Of a DNA stretch of 64,000 nt, positions 34,743 to 43,547 are shown piece by piece. Each line of letters opens with the position of its first letter. The stretch's first letter is position 1. Location: contig NZ_CYPU01000006.1 in the NCBI RefSeq assembly GCF_001458195.1, positions 62,001 through 126,000 of the forward strand, given 5' to 3'. The DNA comes from Ruegeria atlantica (GTDB lineage Bacteria > Pseudomonadota > Alphaproteobacteria > Rhodobacterales > Rhodobacteraceae). The position numbers were made by a program, and so were the translations under genes. The notes beneath the pieces are model-generated. The model saw nothing but the letters and a program-made list of their open reading frames with translations, did not search any database and had not been told where the DNA came from.

Positions 34743-35582
34743 GTGACTCTGTTTGTCATCGCCATCATTTTGACGGCTGCGTTGCTGCATGCGGTGTGGA
34801 ACGCCATCGTCAAAACAGCCGCCGACCGAACGACTACATTGGGCCTTGTCGCATTTGGGCATGTCATCCCTGCGACAGCGATGATCCTGCTGCTGCCTCT
34901 GCCCAGCGTTGAGAGCTTTCCCTATATCCTGATCTCGACCGTCGTGCATTTTGGGTACTACTACATGCTAGGAAAAGCCTATCAGCATGGGGATCTGAGC
35001 GTCGTCTATCCGATCGCTCGCGGTATCGTGCCTGCGCTGGTCTCGCTCTGGGCGATAATCCTGGTGGGCGAGGTTCTGCCGCTGCAGGCATGGGGCGGGA
35101 TTGCGCTGATCGCGCTTGGTATTCAGCTCAGCAGTTGGAGTGCCTTGCGGTCCGGCGTTGGGCGCTGGGCGCTGTGGTTTGCACTGGGTACGGGGTTTTG
35201 CATCTCGATCTATTCGGTGGTGGACGGCATCGGGGTGCGGCTGTCGGGCAGTACGCTTAGCTACTGGGCCTGGGGCGCTTTCCTGCACCTGTTCATCGCC
35301 GGGTTTGTTGGCATCAAAAAGCGGGACACACTGGCCAGCCTTCCTGCAAAGGTCTGGATGATCGGAATCCTAGGCGGGCTGGTGTCGATGACGGCCTATG
35401 GTCTGGTGCTTTACGCCAAGAATTTCGCACCACTGGGTGCAGTTTCAGCATTGCGCGAGACTTCGGTGATCTTCGCAGCGCTGATCGGGTTCATCTTCCT
35501 GCATGAAGGCAACTGGATGCGTCGCCTTGGTGCGGCCCTACTGATGGCCGTTGGCGTTGCCCTGATCGGAATGTCCGTCTGA
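34743..35582 (+). CDS. DMT superfamily (EamA) transporter
   Basis: A 279-aa inner-membrane protein with about ten spans in two EamA repeats. LLHAVWNAIVKTAADR in the first and TAYGLVLYAKNFAPLGAVSALRETSVIFAAL in the second are family features. GTG start with AAAGG 8 nt upstream. It follows the catabolic block by 74 bp across the hairpin; it might export a product or be independent. Confidence 0.85.
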   Translation: MTLFVIAIILTAALLHAVWNAIVKTAADRTTTLGLVAFGHVIPATAMILLLPLPSVESFPYILISTVVHFGYYYMLGKAYQHGDLSVVYPIARGIVPALVSLWAIILVGEVLPLQAWGGIALIALGIQLSSWSALRSGVGRWALWFALGTGFCISIYSVVDGIGVRLSGSTLSYWAWGAFLHLFIAGFVGIKKRDTLASLPAKVWMIGILGGLVSMTAYGLVLYAKNFAPLGAVSALRETSVIFAALIGFIFLHEGNWMRRLGAALLMAVGVALIGMSV

Positions 35583-35650
35583 CCCCGGCGGCCTTGCCGC
35601 GCGCGCCTGTCGTCTCGCATAGTGGGGGCAAGTGACGAGAGGGCGTTTTG

Positions 35651-36421
35651 ATGACCAAAGAGATTGTTCTGATCCACGGGGCCTTTGCCGGACCTTGGTG
35701 TATGGCGGACTACGCGGGTTTCTTTCGCGCGCGCGGTTGGACGGTGCACATCCCTGCGCTGCGCTTTCATGGTGGAGGCCCCAAGGCCGAACCTGACCCC
35801 GGCCTTACGGATACCAGTGTCGCGGATTATGCCAATGATATTGCTGAGCTCGTGCAGGGATTGGACAGCAAGCCGGTCATCCTCGGCCATGCCATCGCGG
35901 GCGTGGTGGCGCAGCAAGTGGCCGCGCGTGGGTTGGCCAGCGCCATTGTCCTGATAAACCCGAACGCGCCGTGGGGCACCTTGCCCGAAACCGACGATGA
36001 ACGCGCCATCCCGCGCGCGCTGATGGAGGGCGGGGCGTTCTGGAAGCAACCCATGCGGGTCGAGTTCGACCTGATGGCCCCCTTTGCGCTGAACAAGATG
36101 CCCGAGGCGCAGCAGCATGAGGTGTTCGACCAGCTGGGGGCCGAAAGCGGGCAGGTGATGTTCGAGATGTTCTTTTGGATGTTCGACGACCACCACGCGA
36201 TGAAGGTCGACATCGACAAGGTCGATTGCCCGGTGCTGATCGTGTCGGGAACCGAGGACCGCGCCGTCAACCCCGACACCTGCCGTGCTCTGGCCAACCT
36301 GTACGGGGATCGCGCGACATTTATGCCCGTGAAAAACCACGCGCATTTCCTGTTCATGGAGCCCGGCTGGGAGCATCCCGCCGGCCAGATAGCGGACTGG
36401 CTGGAGGGGAAGGTGGGCTAG
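35651..36421 (+). CDS. Alpha/beta hydrolase-fold protein with Ala in place of the nucleophile
   Basis: A 256-aa alpha/beta hydrolase (start MTKEIVLIHGAFAGPW, GAGGG upstream). The oxyanion HGAFAGP, the acid in SGTEDRAVNP and the late KNHAHFLF His are all present. The nucleophile elbow, normally GxSxG, reads GHAIAG (gcc at 35893-35895 region), so the catalytic Ser is missing. Either it is a non-hydrolytic member, a binding protein, or an inactivated enzyme. Confidence 0.8.
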   Translation: MTKEIVLIHGAFAGPWCMADYAGFFRARGWTVHIPALRFHGGGPKAEPDPGLTDTSVADYANDIAELVQGLDSKPVILGHAIAGVVAQQVAARGLASAIVLINPNAPWGTLPETDDERAIPRALMEGGAFWKQPMRVEFDLMAPFALNKMPEAQQHEVFDQLGAESGQVMFEMFFWMFDDHHAMKVDIDKVDCPVLIVSGTEDRAVNPDTCRALANLYGDRATFMPVKNHAHFLFMEPGWEHPAGQIADWLEGKVG

Positions 36422-36439
36422 AAGGCCCGACCTTTCAGT

Positions 36440-36721
36440 TCAGCGATTGACCTGAATACCGCTCTCCGGTTTCCACTTCATGGCACCGTCGCCGCCTTTG
36501 ATACAACGCAGAAGGTGTTCTTCGCGCGTACTGGACGTTTCGGTCACGGTGTTGTTGCCAGAGATCACAACATAGGCGTCCACCGAATAAGCGAGGCCGT
36601 TGTAATAGCAGAACCGTAACTCTGCCCCGACCGGAATAGGCGATGCGCCGATCAGCGACTGCTGCGCGCTTGCCTGACTGGCCAGCAAGGCAAAGGCCAG
36701 CCCGAGGGTTAGTGTCTTCAT
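36440..36721 (-). CDS. Small secreted protein, DUF1496-like
   Basis: A 93-aa precursor with a signal peptide MKTLTLGLAFALLASQASA. The mature part has two Cys (LRFCYYNGLAYS and LLRCIKGG), with the CxYxGxxYSxxA and later Cys/Trp spacing of DUF1496 proteins. GGGAGGA lies 6 nt before the ATG; an upstream in-frame start would destroy the signal peptide. Periplasmic, function unknown. Confidence 0.65.
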   Translation of the reverse strand: MKTLTLGLAFALLASQASAQQSLIGASPIPVGAELRFCYYNGLAYSVDAYVVISGNNTVTETSSTREEHLLRCIKGGDGAMKWKPESGIQVNR

Positions 36722-36854
36722 ATTGTCCTCCCGTTCGAAAATTTGTTCGTTCAAATTGGGTCTTGGACGCTCGGATCCTCAAAATTTGTTCTTTGATGAC
36801 AATTACGCGCAAGTGTGAACGGGATCAACGGGTTAGGCAAGGGGGGGTGCGGGT

Positions 36855-36996
36855 GCCGGGCTGAAGCCCGGCTTACGAGGTAAAGAGTTAGTACACCCAA
36901 TCCATAATACCCAGCATCCTGAAGGCGCCCAATTCGCCCGTATGGGCGGGCGCTGTAGGCGTGATCAAGTAGGATCGGTGTACACACCCATCCTAC
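36855..36996. repeat. Palindrome-rich non-coding stretch (REP/MITE-like)
   Basis: Within the 396-bp gene-free interval 36722-37117 there are three inverted repeats. GCCGGGC-TGAA-GCCCGGC lies at 36855-36872, a nested GCGCCC/GGGCGC region near 36928-36953, and a near-perfect 28-bp palindrome at 36969-36996 (arms starting GTAGGAT and ending ATCCTAC). This density suggests an extragenic repeat element or a miniature transposable element. Whether other copies exist cannot be seen from one window. Confidence 0.55.
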
Positions 36997-37117
36997 GTTT
37001 AATCTTGTTCATTCGAGGTGAGGAAAACCCAACTTTCAAGAAGCCAGTTAGTGGTCTCAGATGCATCTAAGGATTTGAAAGCAACAGGATTGACACTCAT
37101 TGATTGACGAAAGGAAA

Positions 37118-37750
37118 ATGCGAATCTTTGTTTCAGCTATTACGCTATTTTTTGGTGCTGCTTCGGCAGAGGCCGAGATTAGCGCATCTGAAATCTGGTC
37201 GGAATGTCGACCATCGGCTTCTTGCGTAATCGAATACGATCATCTCTCTACTCAAGACGTCGAACCATTTCTATTTTTGGGCCGCGTTGTGGATAGTGAT
37301 CATCCTCAGTGGAGGAAGTATCGAAAGGCCATCCGTAAGTTTCCAGATGTACAAAGCTGTTTGGCAAAAGAAGAACAAAAGAAAGAAAACCCAAACTTAC
37401 TAAAGCTTGATTGGGAAGGAGGCGGTTACTCGAGTGGTGTTGAGCTTTGTATATATCGGATTTCGCGAAGTCTGGTTACGCTCGATAGAGTTCAAAGCTG
37501 GATGAGTTATCACGACTTCCGAGTGGTGGGATACAGCAGATACAGAAGTGAGAACTTTGTTTCTACTGGAACTAACCAGCCTGTCGGGAATGTCTCAGGC
37601 TATTGGACTGTACAACAGTATAGGGAAAGAAATCCTACGCTATTGTGGCGTTTCTTTGAGTTTGACCTGATTTACAGCTACGGAATTGTCTTGGGAATTT
37701 CAGAAGAGTTCAAAGTAGTGGGAGCCCATGTCACCATGCCAACAAAATAG
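37118..37750 (+). CDS. AT-rich orphan gene, predicted secreted protein
   Basis: A 210-aa protein with a signal peptide (MRIFVSAITLFFGAASAEA) and GAAAGG upstream of the ATG; an in-frame TTG 18 bp earlier is less likely. Four Cys occur in the mature part (SECRPSASC, QSCLAKE, ELCIY), possibly disulfide-bonded. Clearly more AT-rich than its neighbours, with codons such as AAA, GAA and TTT favoured, which suggests acquisition from elsewhere. No family recognised. Confidence 0.6.
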   Translation: MRIFVSAITLFFGAASAEAEISASEIWSECRPSASCVIEYDHLSTQDVEPFLFLGRVVDSDHPQWRKYRKAIRKFPDVQSCLAKEEQKKENPNLLKLDWEGGGYSSGVELCIYRISRSLVTLDRVQSWMSYHDFRVVGYSRYRSENFVSTGTNQPVGNVSGYWTVQQYRERNPTLLWRFFEFDLIYSYGIVLGISEEFKVVGAHVTMPTK

Positions 37751-37808
37751 ACTCACGCAGTAGGCCTAAGCTATCGCCCAATACTCGGAGTGTTGAAGGC
37801 TTACTGAA

Positions 37809-37842
37809 TCAAACATCCAACTCCTCCACAAACCGCGCGTTC
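37809..37842. repeat. Displaced second copy of the parE 3' end
   Basis: Matches 39068-39101 at 33 of 34 bases, in the same orientation, 1259 bp away. It encodes the last residues of ParE (RFVEELDV and the stop) on the minus strand. Similarity continues weakly for about 30 bp further with a frameshift, then ends. It looks like the old gene end pushed aside by an insertion that brought a new one. Confidence 0.7.
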
Positions 37843-37916
37843 CTTGCGTGTTTTCAAGCCGCGGGTCGGGTTTGATGCTCGCCAGAGCTTCGATCACATG
37901 CTCGTGAAATTTTACT

Positions 37917-38984
37917 TTATCTTTTGACGTTATTATTTTCATAAAACGCGTTATGAAGCGACGCAAAGGCACTTCCGCGATCGACAGGTGAGGCGTTGAA
38001 CAAGATGACAATGGTCTCTCCGTCGGAGAATCGAAATATAGCTGTAAAAATACCCTGAAGGCCGCCCCAATGGGTCAGGTGCTGGCCGTTTTCCTCTGGC
38101 CACACATGCCATCCTGAAGCATAGAAATCAATGTTTTCATCATGGGTCGCCGTCGCCTCAAAATGGGGTTGAGGGACCGAGGCGAAAGACCAGATCGCTT
38201 CGGCTGTGCCGATTGCCCCGCCAGCGATACCCAGCCCCAAAAGCCAGTTTTGCTCAGCCTCAGAATCCAACACGCGGGTCCAGCCATCGATGCCAAATTC
38301 CCAATTGGGTCCGACGGCACCTTCGAGATGGATATCGGCGACCTGCTGCAAGGCGTGTTCGACAGTCATTCCCGGCGTGCTGGTTATCAGGTTGCTCAGA
38401 AGACAGAAACCAACATTCGAGTACGCCGTTTTTCTGTTAGGCGCGTGATCCAGGGGCATGGTTTCCCATACGGTTTGGGCCACTTCGGGGCAACTGGCCG
38501 ACAAATCGAGGCCGAGGCGTTCTGGAGCGAAGATCGGATCGTAGCTAACGTTTTTGTCAACCCCCCCCGTATGCGCCAAAAGTTGCCGGGCCGTAACCTG
38601 AGAGGATCGCGGATCAAAAGGCGGGGGAAGGTTGGCTAGCTCGGCTATTGGACGCTCCAGGTCGAACTGACCGCGTTCCTCAGCTTTGATCAAGGCTCTG
38701 GCCGCAATGGGTTTGGTGAGCGAGGCTAAACGAAATGACTGGTCAGGCTGCATAGGAGTATTCTGAATTGGATCGGAAACACCGAATGCCACGATTTTAG
38801 GGTCCGCACGCCATGGGCCATAGGCCAACACAGCACCAGGAATATTGTGGATGTGAAGAAATGAGTCGACAATTTCTTCAACAGTGGCTGGCCTGCGACG
38901 ATGATCCGCCTGCAGTGCAATCATACCAGCAAGAAAAAGAATACCGGCCGCCCATCGCAGCCTTGCCTTACGTGACCCCAACAT
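37917..38984 (-). CDS. Beta-lactamase-family serine hydrolase (class C-like fold)
   Basis: A 355-aa protein with an N-terminal signal anchor (WAAGILFLAGMIALQA). The active-site triplet of the family is complete: SLTK (in FRLASLTKPIAA, near residue 89), YSN (in KTAYSNVGF), and HWGG replacing the KTG-like box. Members include esterases and D-aminopeptidases as well as AmpC; nothing here points to antibiotic resistance. It is the only gene between the two copies of the parE 3' end. Confidence 0.85.
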   Translation of the reverse strand: MLGSRKARLRWAAGILFLAGMIALQADHRRRPATVEEIVDSFLHIHNIPGAVLAYGPWRADPKIVAFGVSDPIQNTPMQPDQSFRLASLTKPIAARALIKAEERGQFDLERPIAELANLPPPFDPRSSQVTARQLLAHTGGVDKNVSYDPIFAPERLGLDLSASCPEVAQTVWETMPLDHAPNRKTAYSNVGFCLLSNLITSTPGMTVEHALQQVADIHLEGAVGPNWEFGIDGWTRVLDSEAEQNWLLGLGIAGGAIGTAEAIWSFASVPQPHFEATATHDENIDFYASGWHVWPEENGQHLTHWGGLQGIFTAIFRFSDGETIVILFNASPVDRGSAFASLHNAFYENNNVKR

Positions 38985-39067
38985 ATGGCCCCTGCGTTGC
39001 TTGTTGATTTATGAGACCATTTTCCTGATTGGGTTTATCCATGTTCTGCGCATTGCTTTAAACCGTC

Positions 39068-39101
39068 TCAAACATCCAACTCTTCCACAAACCGCGCGTT
39101 C
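39068..39101. repeat. parE 3' end copy adjacent to the gene (partner of 37809-37842)
   Basis: The last 34 bp of parE, repeated downstream with one mismatch. Direct repeats of a gene's 3' end flanking a foreign segment are what integration at a gene end leaves. Confidence 0.7.
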
Positions 39102-41026
39102 TCCTGAATGTACTGGAACCGCAGTTCGGGTTTCTTGCCCATCAGGCGCTCGACCAGATCGCCAGTCTCGCCGGGTTCGTCCTCGTCGATGGTGACACGG
39201 ATCAGTTTGCGGGACGCGGGATCCATCGTGGTCTCTTTCAGGTCCTTGGCGTCCATCTCACCCAGGCCCTTGAAGCGGGACACGTCGATCTTGCCCTTGC
39301 CGCCCAGACCTTTCTCAAGCCACTCATCCCGCTCGGCCTCGTCAAGGCAATAAACCCGCTTGGCGCCTTGGGTCAGGCGATACAGGGGCGGGCAGGCGAG
39401 GTACAGGTGGCCCGTGTCGATCATCGGCCGCATCTGGGTAAAGAAGAACGTCATCAGCAGCGCCGCGATATGCGCACCGTCTACGTCCGCGTCAGTCATG
39501 ATGATGATCTTGTCATAGCGCAGGTCGTCGACATTGAACTTGGTGCCAAGCCCCACACCCAGAGCCTGGGTCAGATCGTTGATCTCAGCATTGGTGCCCA
39601 GTTTCGAACTGGCCGCGCCCAGCACGTTCAGGATCTTGCCGCGCAGGGGCAAAAGGGCCTGGGTTTTGCGATTTCGGCCCATTTTTGCAGAACCGCCCGC
39701 AGAATCTCCTTCGACGATGAATAATTCTGTTCCGTCGCGTGTTAAACTAGAACAGTCCACCAACTTGCCGGGAAGACGAAGTTTTTTAGTGGCGGACTTT
39801 CGTTGTGTTTCCTTCTCGGCGCGTCGGCGCAAACGTTCTTCGGACCTCAGAATGAGGAAATCAAGAATAGCACCGGCGGATTTTGTGTCCGCGGCCAGCC
39901 AGTTATCGAAATGGTCGCGGACCGAATTCTCTACCAACCGCTGTGCTTCAACTGTGGCGAGGCGGTCTTTGGTCTGGCCCACAAATTCCGGTTCACTGAT
40001 AAAGCAGGACACCAGCGCGCAGCCACCTGTGATCAGGTCGTCGCGGGTAATCTGCGCGGCCTTCTTGTTGTTGATCAGTTCGCCATAAGCCTTGATCCCT
40101 TTCAGGACTGCAGCCCAGAACCCGGCGACATGAGTGCCGCCTTCGGGGGTGGGGACGGTGTTACAGTAGGACTGGATGAACCCGTCACGCGAGGGCGTCC
40201 AATTGATCGCCCATTCGACCTTGCCGGCAGCGCCGAATTTTTCCCGAAAGTCCACAGTGCCGGCAAAAGGCTGCTCGGCATAGGTGGACGAGCCATTCAT
40301 CGTTTCCTTCAGGTAGTCGGACAGACCGCCGGGAAAGTGGAAGCTGGCCTCGGTCGGCGTTTCGCCGTCGTCGATATGGGACTTCCAGCGTATTTCGACG
40401 CCCGAGAACAGGTAGGCTTTGGAGCGGATGGATTTGAACAACCGTGCGGGTTTGAACTTGTGATGGCCGAAGATTTCTTCGTCTGCGTGGAACGTCACAG
40501 TGGTGCCGCGCCGGTTGGGTGCCGCGCCGACTTTTTCGACAGGGCCCAGAGGGATGCCGCGTGAAAAGCGCTGTTCGAACAGCTGTTTGTCACGCGCCAC
40601 CTGCACGACCATCGAATCCGACAAGGCGTTGACCACGGATGCACCCACACCGTGCAGACCGCCCGAGGTCTGATAGGCCTTCCCCGAGAATTTGCCGCCC
40701 GCATGTAGAGTGCAAAGAATGACTTCAAGCGCCGATTTGTCCGGGAATTTGGGGTGGGGGTCGATCGGAATACCGCGCCCGTTGTCGCGCACCGTCAGAG
40801 CGTAATCGGCGTGCAGCTCAACCTCGATCCGGTTGGCATGGCCAGCGACGGCTTCGTCCATCGAGTTGTCGAGGATTTCGGCCACCATATGGTGCAGCGC
40901 GCGTTCGTCCGTGCCGCCGATATACATGCCGGGGCGTTTGCGGACCGGTTCCAGACCTTCAAGCACCTCGATCGAGGAGGCGTCATAGGTATTGGTCGCT
41001 TCTGGCGTCAACAGATCGTCGGGCAT
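39068..41026 (-). CDS. parE: DNA topoisomerase IV subunit B
   Basis: ATPase subunit of topoisomerase IV, needed for decatenation. The 652-aa protein has the GHKL ATPase (EILDNSMDEAVAGHA, DNGRGIP, TSGGLHGVGASVVNALS), the transducer and the TOPRIM domain (IVEGDSAGGSAK, then IIIMTDADVDGAHIAALL). The short length and lack of the gyrase-specific TOPRIM insertion favour ParE over GyrB. MPDDLLTPE is preferred as start; an ATG 11 codons earlier is open, and neither has a strong ribosome site. Confidence 0.92.
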   Translation of the reverse strand: MPDDLLTPEATNTYDASSIEVLEGLEPVRKRPGMYIGGTDERALHHMVAEILDNSMDEAVAGHANRIEVELHADYALTVRDNGRGIPIDPHPKFPDKSALEVILCTLHAGGKFSGKAYQTSGGLHGVGASVVNALSDSMVVQVARDKQLFEQRFSRGIPLGPVEKVGAAPNRRGTTVTFHADEEIFGHHKFKPARLFKSIRSKAYLFSGVEIRWKSHIDDGETPTEASFHFPGGLSDYLKETMNGSSTYAEQPFAGTVDFREKFGAAGKVEWAINWTPSRDGFIQSYCNTVPTPEGGTHVAGFWAAVLKGIKAYGELINNKKAAQITRDDLITGGCALVSCFISEPEFVGQTKDRLATVEAQRLVENSVRDHFDNWLAADTKSAGAILDFLILRSEERLRRRAEKETQRKSATKKLRLPGKLVDCSSLTRDGTELFIVEGDSAGGSAKMGRNRKTQALLPLRGKILNVLGAASSKLGTNAEINDLTQALGVGLGTKFNVDDLRYDKIIIMTDADVDGAHIAALLMTFFFTQMRPMIDTGHLYLACPPLYRLTQGAKRVYCLDEAERDEWLEKGLGGKGKIDVSRFKGLGEMDAKDLKETTMDPASRKLIRVTIDEDEPGETGDLVERLMGKKPELRFQYIQENARFVEELDV

Positions 41027-41185
41027 GGGTGCTGCTCTTGTTTTTGGGTTTGGTCCCATTATGGCAGGGGATGTGGTCCGGGGGAAGGGGCGCGCGAAGT
41101 GTTGTGTGCGGTTTGTCGGCTATGATGCGCCGTGATTTGGAACTGAAGTTGACACGCTACATGTTTGACCGGGCTGGACCCACGG

Positions 41186-41740
41186 TCACAACGCCAGCCA
41201 GAGAGCGCCATTCCGATAGCCACCCTGCACAAGCTCTTTGGCCTGCAGCACATCCGAATAATCGTCAACCCAGTCGCGAAAACGGTCGTTTGTGACAATG
41301 GTAGCACTTAGGTCGCGAGCGACCTGTAAAACAAGCGGGTCGGCCGGCGTTCCCTTGGGTGCGACCATAACGTGGTCAACGGGCAACCCAAGCAGTGAGG
41401 CAAGGGTTTTGTCGTTCATGTAGCGATCCGAGATTTTGTAGCCGACATTTGCATCGAACACGACGCCGGGCGTCAGGCCGGAGGCGGTCAAAGCGTCGAC
41501 AACTTCGCGTACGGTGGCAATGTCCGGAATGCCCTCTCGCCAGTGCAAAATATTTGATCCATCAACCACGGCCCAGTTCTCCGGCGCTTTCGATCTGCGC
41601 AACCATTTTCCAAGCAGCAATATTGCGCTTGCGATGGTGCAAAGCCCTGCGACCATTGCCCAATTAAAAAGCGCAGGCTGGAACAGAGTCGCGAACAGGC
41701 CGCAGATTGACAGGACAAACAAGAACAGAGGAAGGCGCAT
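41186..41740 (-). CDS. Membrane-anchored NYN / Zc3h12a-like ribonuclease
   Basis: A 184-aa protein. Two spans at the N-terminus (about 3-20 and 27-44) tether a C-terminal PIN-like domain. WAVVDGSNILHW supplies the first acidic residue, GVVFDANVGY and HVMVAPKGTPADPLVLQVA the middle ones, and IVTNDRFRDW the last Asp. This is the layout of bacterial relatives of the Regnase-1 (Zc3h12a) RNase domain. It would cut RNA at the inner face of the membrane; targets unknown. Confidence 0.72.
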   Translation of the reverse strand: MRLPLFLFVLSICGLFATLFQPALFNWAMVAGLCTIASAILLLGKWLRRSKAPENWAVVDGSNILHWREGIPDIATVREVVDALTASGLTPGVVFDANVGYKISDRYMNDKTLASLLGLPVDHVMVAPKGTPADPLVLQVARDLSATIVTNDRFRDWVDDYSDVLQAKELVQGGYRNGALWLAL

Positions 41741-41930
41741 CGCTGGAAAATCAATATAGTGAAACGGGGTGTCGGCAGTTCTTTATCAGGTGGCGGTGGA
41801 GGATGCCCAGAGCGTTCTCATTGCAGTCACGTGAAATGTTCCGGGTAAACGTGGCCGCCAAGGCCTCGCATTGTTTCTGCATTCTGTTTAGGTTTGGCTG
41901 CAAAAGCAAATGGATACGGGAGGCAAAGAG

Positions 41931-42539
41931 ATGAGCTGGATCAGAACCATCCCTTTTGATGAGGCAACGGGAAAACTCAGGAAACTGTATGACCGTGTTA
42001 CCGGCCCGGGCAACAATGTCGACAACATCATGATGGTGCATTCCTTGCGGCCACATTCGATGGAAGGTCACATGGCCATGTACAAGAACGTGCTGCACCA
42101 TTCCGCCAACACGATCCCGAAGTGGTTTCTTGAGGTGTTGGGCGTGTGGGTCAGCGCGCTGAACAAATGCAGTTATTGTGTTGAGCACCACTACAGCGGT
42201 TTGCAGCGTTTGGTGGGCGATCCGGAGCGTGGCCAGGCAATTCGCGCGACGATTGAGGCTGGCACGCCAGAGGTGGCCCCGTTGGATAGTGCCCAGATTG
42301 AGGCCATGCGTTACGCGCGCAAACTGACCGAGACCCCGGCGGAGTTGAAACTGCAAGACGTGGAAGCCCTGCGCACGGCCGGATGGGACGATGGTGAGAT
42401 CCTCGAAATCAATCAGGTCTGCGCGTATTTCTCTTATGCTAACCGGACCGTTTTGGGGCTGGGGTGTTCAACGGATGGCGACATATTGGGCCTGTCGCCC
42501 AACAACTCGGATGACCCGGCGGATTGGGGGCACCGGTAA
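41931..42539 (+). CDS. AhpD-like peroxidase-related protein (carboxymuconolactone decarboxylase family)
   Basis: A 202-aa protein with the CMD/AhpD active site KCSYCVEHH near residue 80: redox CxxC plus the following His. Relatives reduce peroxides via thioredoxin-like partners. GGAGG precedes the ATG; an upstream in-frame start lacks one. The 190 bp before it hold nothing recognisable. Confidence 0.8.
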   Translation: MSWIRTIPFDEATGKLRKLYDRVTGPGNNVDNIMMVHSLRPHSMEGHMAMYKNVLHHSANTIPKWFLEVLGVWVSALNKCSYCVEHHYSGLQRLVGDPERGQAIRATIEAGTPEVAPLDSAQIEAMRYARKLTETPAELKLQDVEALRTAGWDDGEILEINQVCAYFSYANRTVLGLGCSTDGDILGLSPNNSDDPADWGHR

Positions 42540-42545
42540 ACGGAT

Positions 42546-43421
42546 TTAGCGCGCCATCCAACCAAGGATCGCCTGCGCCACCGCTTTGGGTTGTTGGTGA
42601 TGCAGCCAGTGATCAGCGTTCGGAATGTCGATGCGCGCCAGATCGGGTGCGTAGTCTTCTAACCCCTCAGTCGATTCTGGTAGCAACGCCTTGTCTTCAC
42701 ACCCCCACAGCAACAGGTGGGGGCAGCGAACCATCAACCGGTCCTTTGGCAGCTCTGGCAGATCCGTGCGAGGTGCGCCGGTTTTCGCAACCACCAGCGG
42801 TGACGCGCGGTACCAGTTCAGCATAGTCTCCAGCCGCCCGGGCCGGGCCCATTCTGTACGATAGACCTGCATTTGCTGGTCCGTCAGCCAGTCTGTTCCC
42901 ATCCCGAAACGAAAAAACTGTTCGAGCTTGGCGAAATTGTCCGCCGACAAACGCTCTGCCGCGTCTGGTGCGCGCAGGGCATTGATGTATTGCGAAGCCT
43001 CGGATTGCGCCCCTCCTGCGGCCATGGCCCGTTGGAAGGGCGCCGGATGCACGCCGTTGGCGATGATCAACCGGTCCACCAGATCCGGGCGGAACATGGC
43101 CAAACCATAGGCCACAGACGCTCCCCAATCGTGGCCAAGAACACAAACCGGACGGGCGAGCCCCTCAATCAACGTCACCATGTCCGAGACCAGTCGTGAC
43201 AGGGCATAATGGCCGACGCCCTCTGGCGCCCAGCTTTGCCCGTAACCGCGTTGATCGGGGGCGATGCAATGAAAGTCGGAGGACAAATGCGGGGCCAGGT
43301 CCTGCCACGCGCCGCTATATTCGGGAAACCCGTGAAGCATCAACAAGGGCGGAAGGTCGGGGTCCCCCCAGCTGCGCAGAAGGAACCTCTGGCCGTTAAG
43401 ATCAATGAACATGTTTTTCAT
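42546..43421 (-). CDS. Alpha/beta hydrolase, epoxide-hydrolase-like
   Basis: A 291-aa protein with HGFPEYSGAW (oxyanion), nucleophile elbow LGHDWGAS with Asp, which marks epoxide hydrolases and haloalkane dehalogenases, and the late ADHWLHHQQP His. The cap domain lies between residues 130 and 210. Two adjacent starts (MKNM) are possible. Faces the AhpD-like gene end to end. Confidence 0.85.
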   Translation of the reverse strand: MKNMFIDLNGQRFLLRSWGDPDLPPLLMLHGFPEYSGAWQDLAPHLSSDFHCIAPDQRGYGQSWAPEGVGHYALSRLVSDMVTLIEGLARPVCVLGHDWGASVAYGLAMFRPDLVDRLIIANGVHPAPFQRAMAAGGAQSEASQYINALRAPDAAERLSADNFAKLEQFFRFGMGTDWLTDQQMQVYRTEWARPGRLETMLNWYRASPLVVAKTGAPRTDLPELPKDRLMVRCPHLLLWGCEDKALLPESTEGLEDYAPDLARIDIPNADHWLHHQQPKAVAQAILGWMAR

Positions 43422-43547
43422 AGCCGAAGCCCTGTGTTGTACCTGAAGCACACGCCCAGAAAGATGTAGAACTTTGACACCAATCAAAGCGTGTTTTTCA
43501 CCCGACTGCTAGGCGTTTTCCCGGACAGTGAGACAAGGAGAACCTGA

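Noticed and set aside
36855-36996. CRISPR array
   Set aside because: The inverted repeats are each single and different in sequence; there is no regular repeat-spacer pattern here or elsewhere in the window.
37917-38984. Antibiotic-resistance beta-lactamase
   Set aside because: The fold motifs SxxK and YxN are present, but the family is mostly esterases and peptidases and the third box is HWGG; resistance cannot be claimed.
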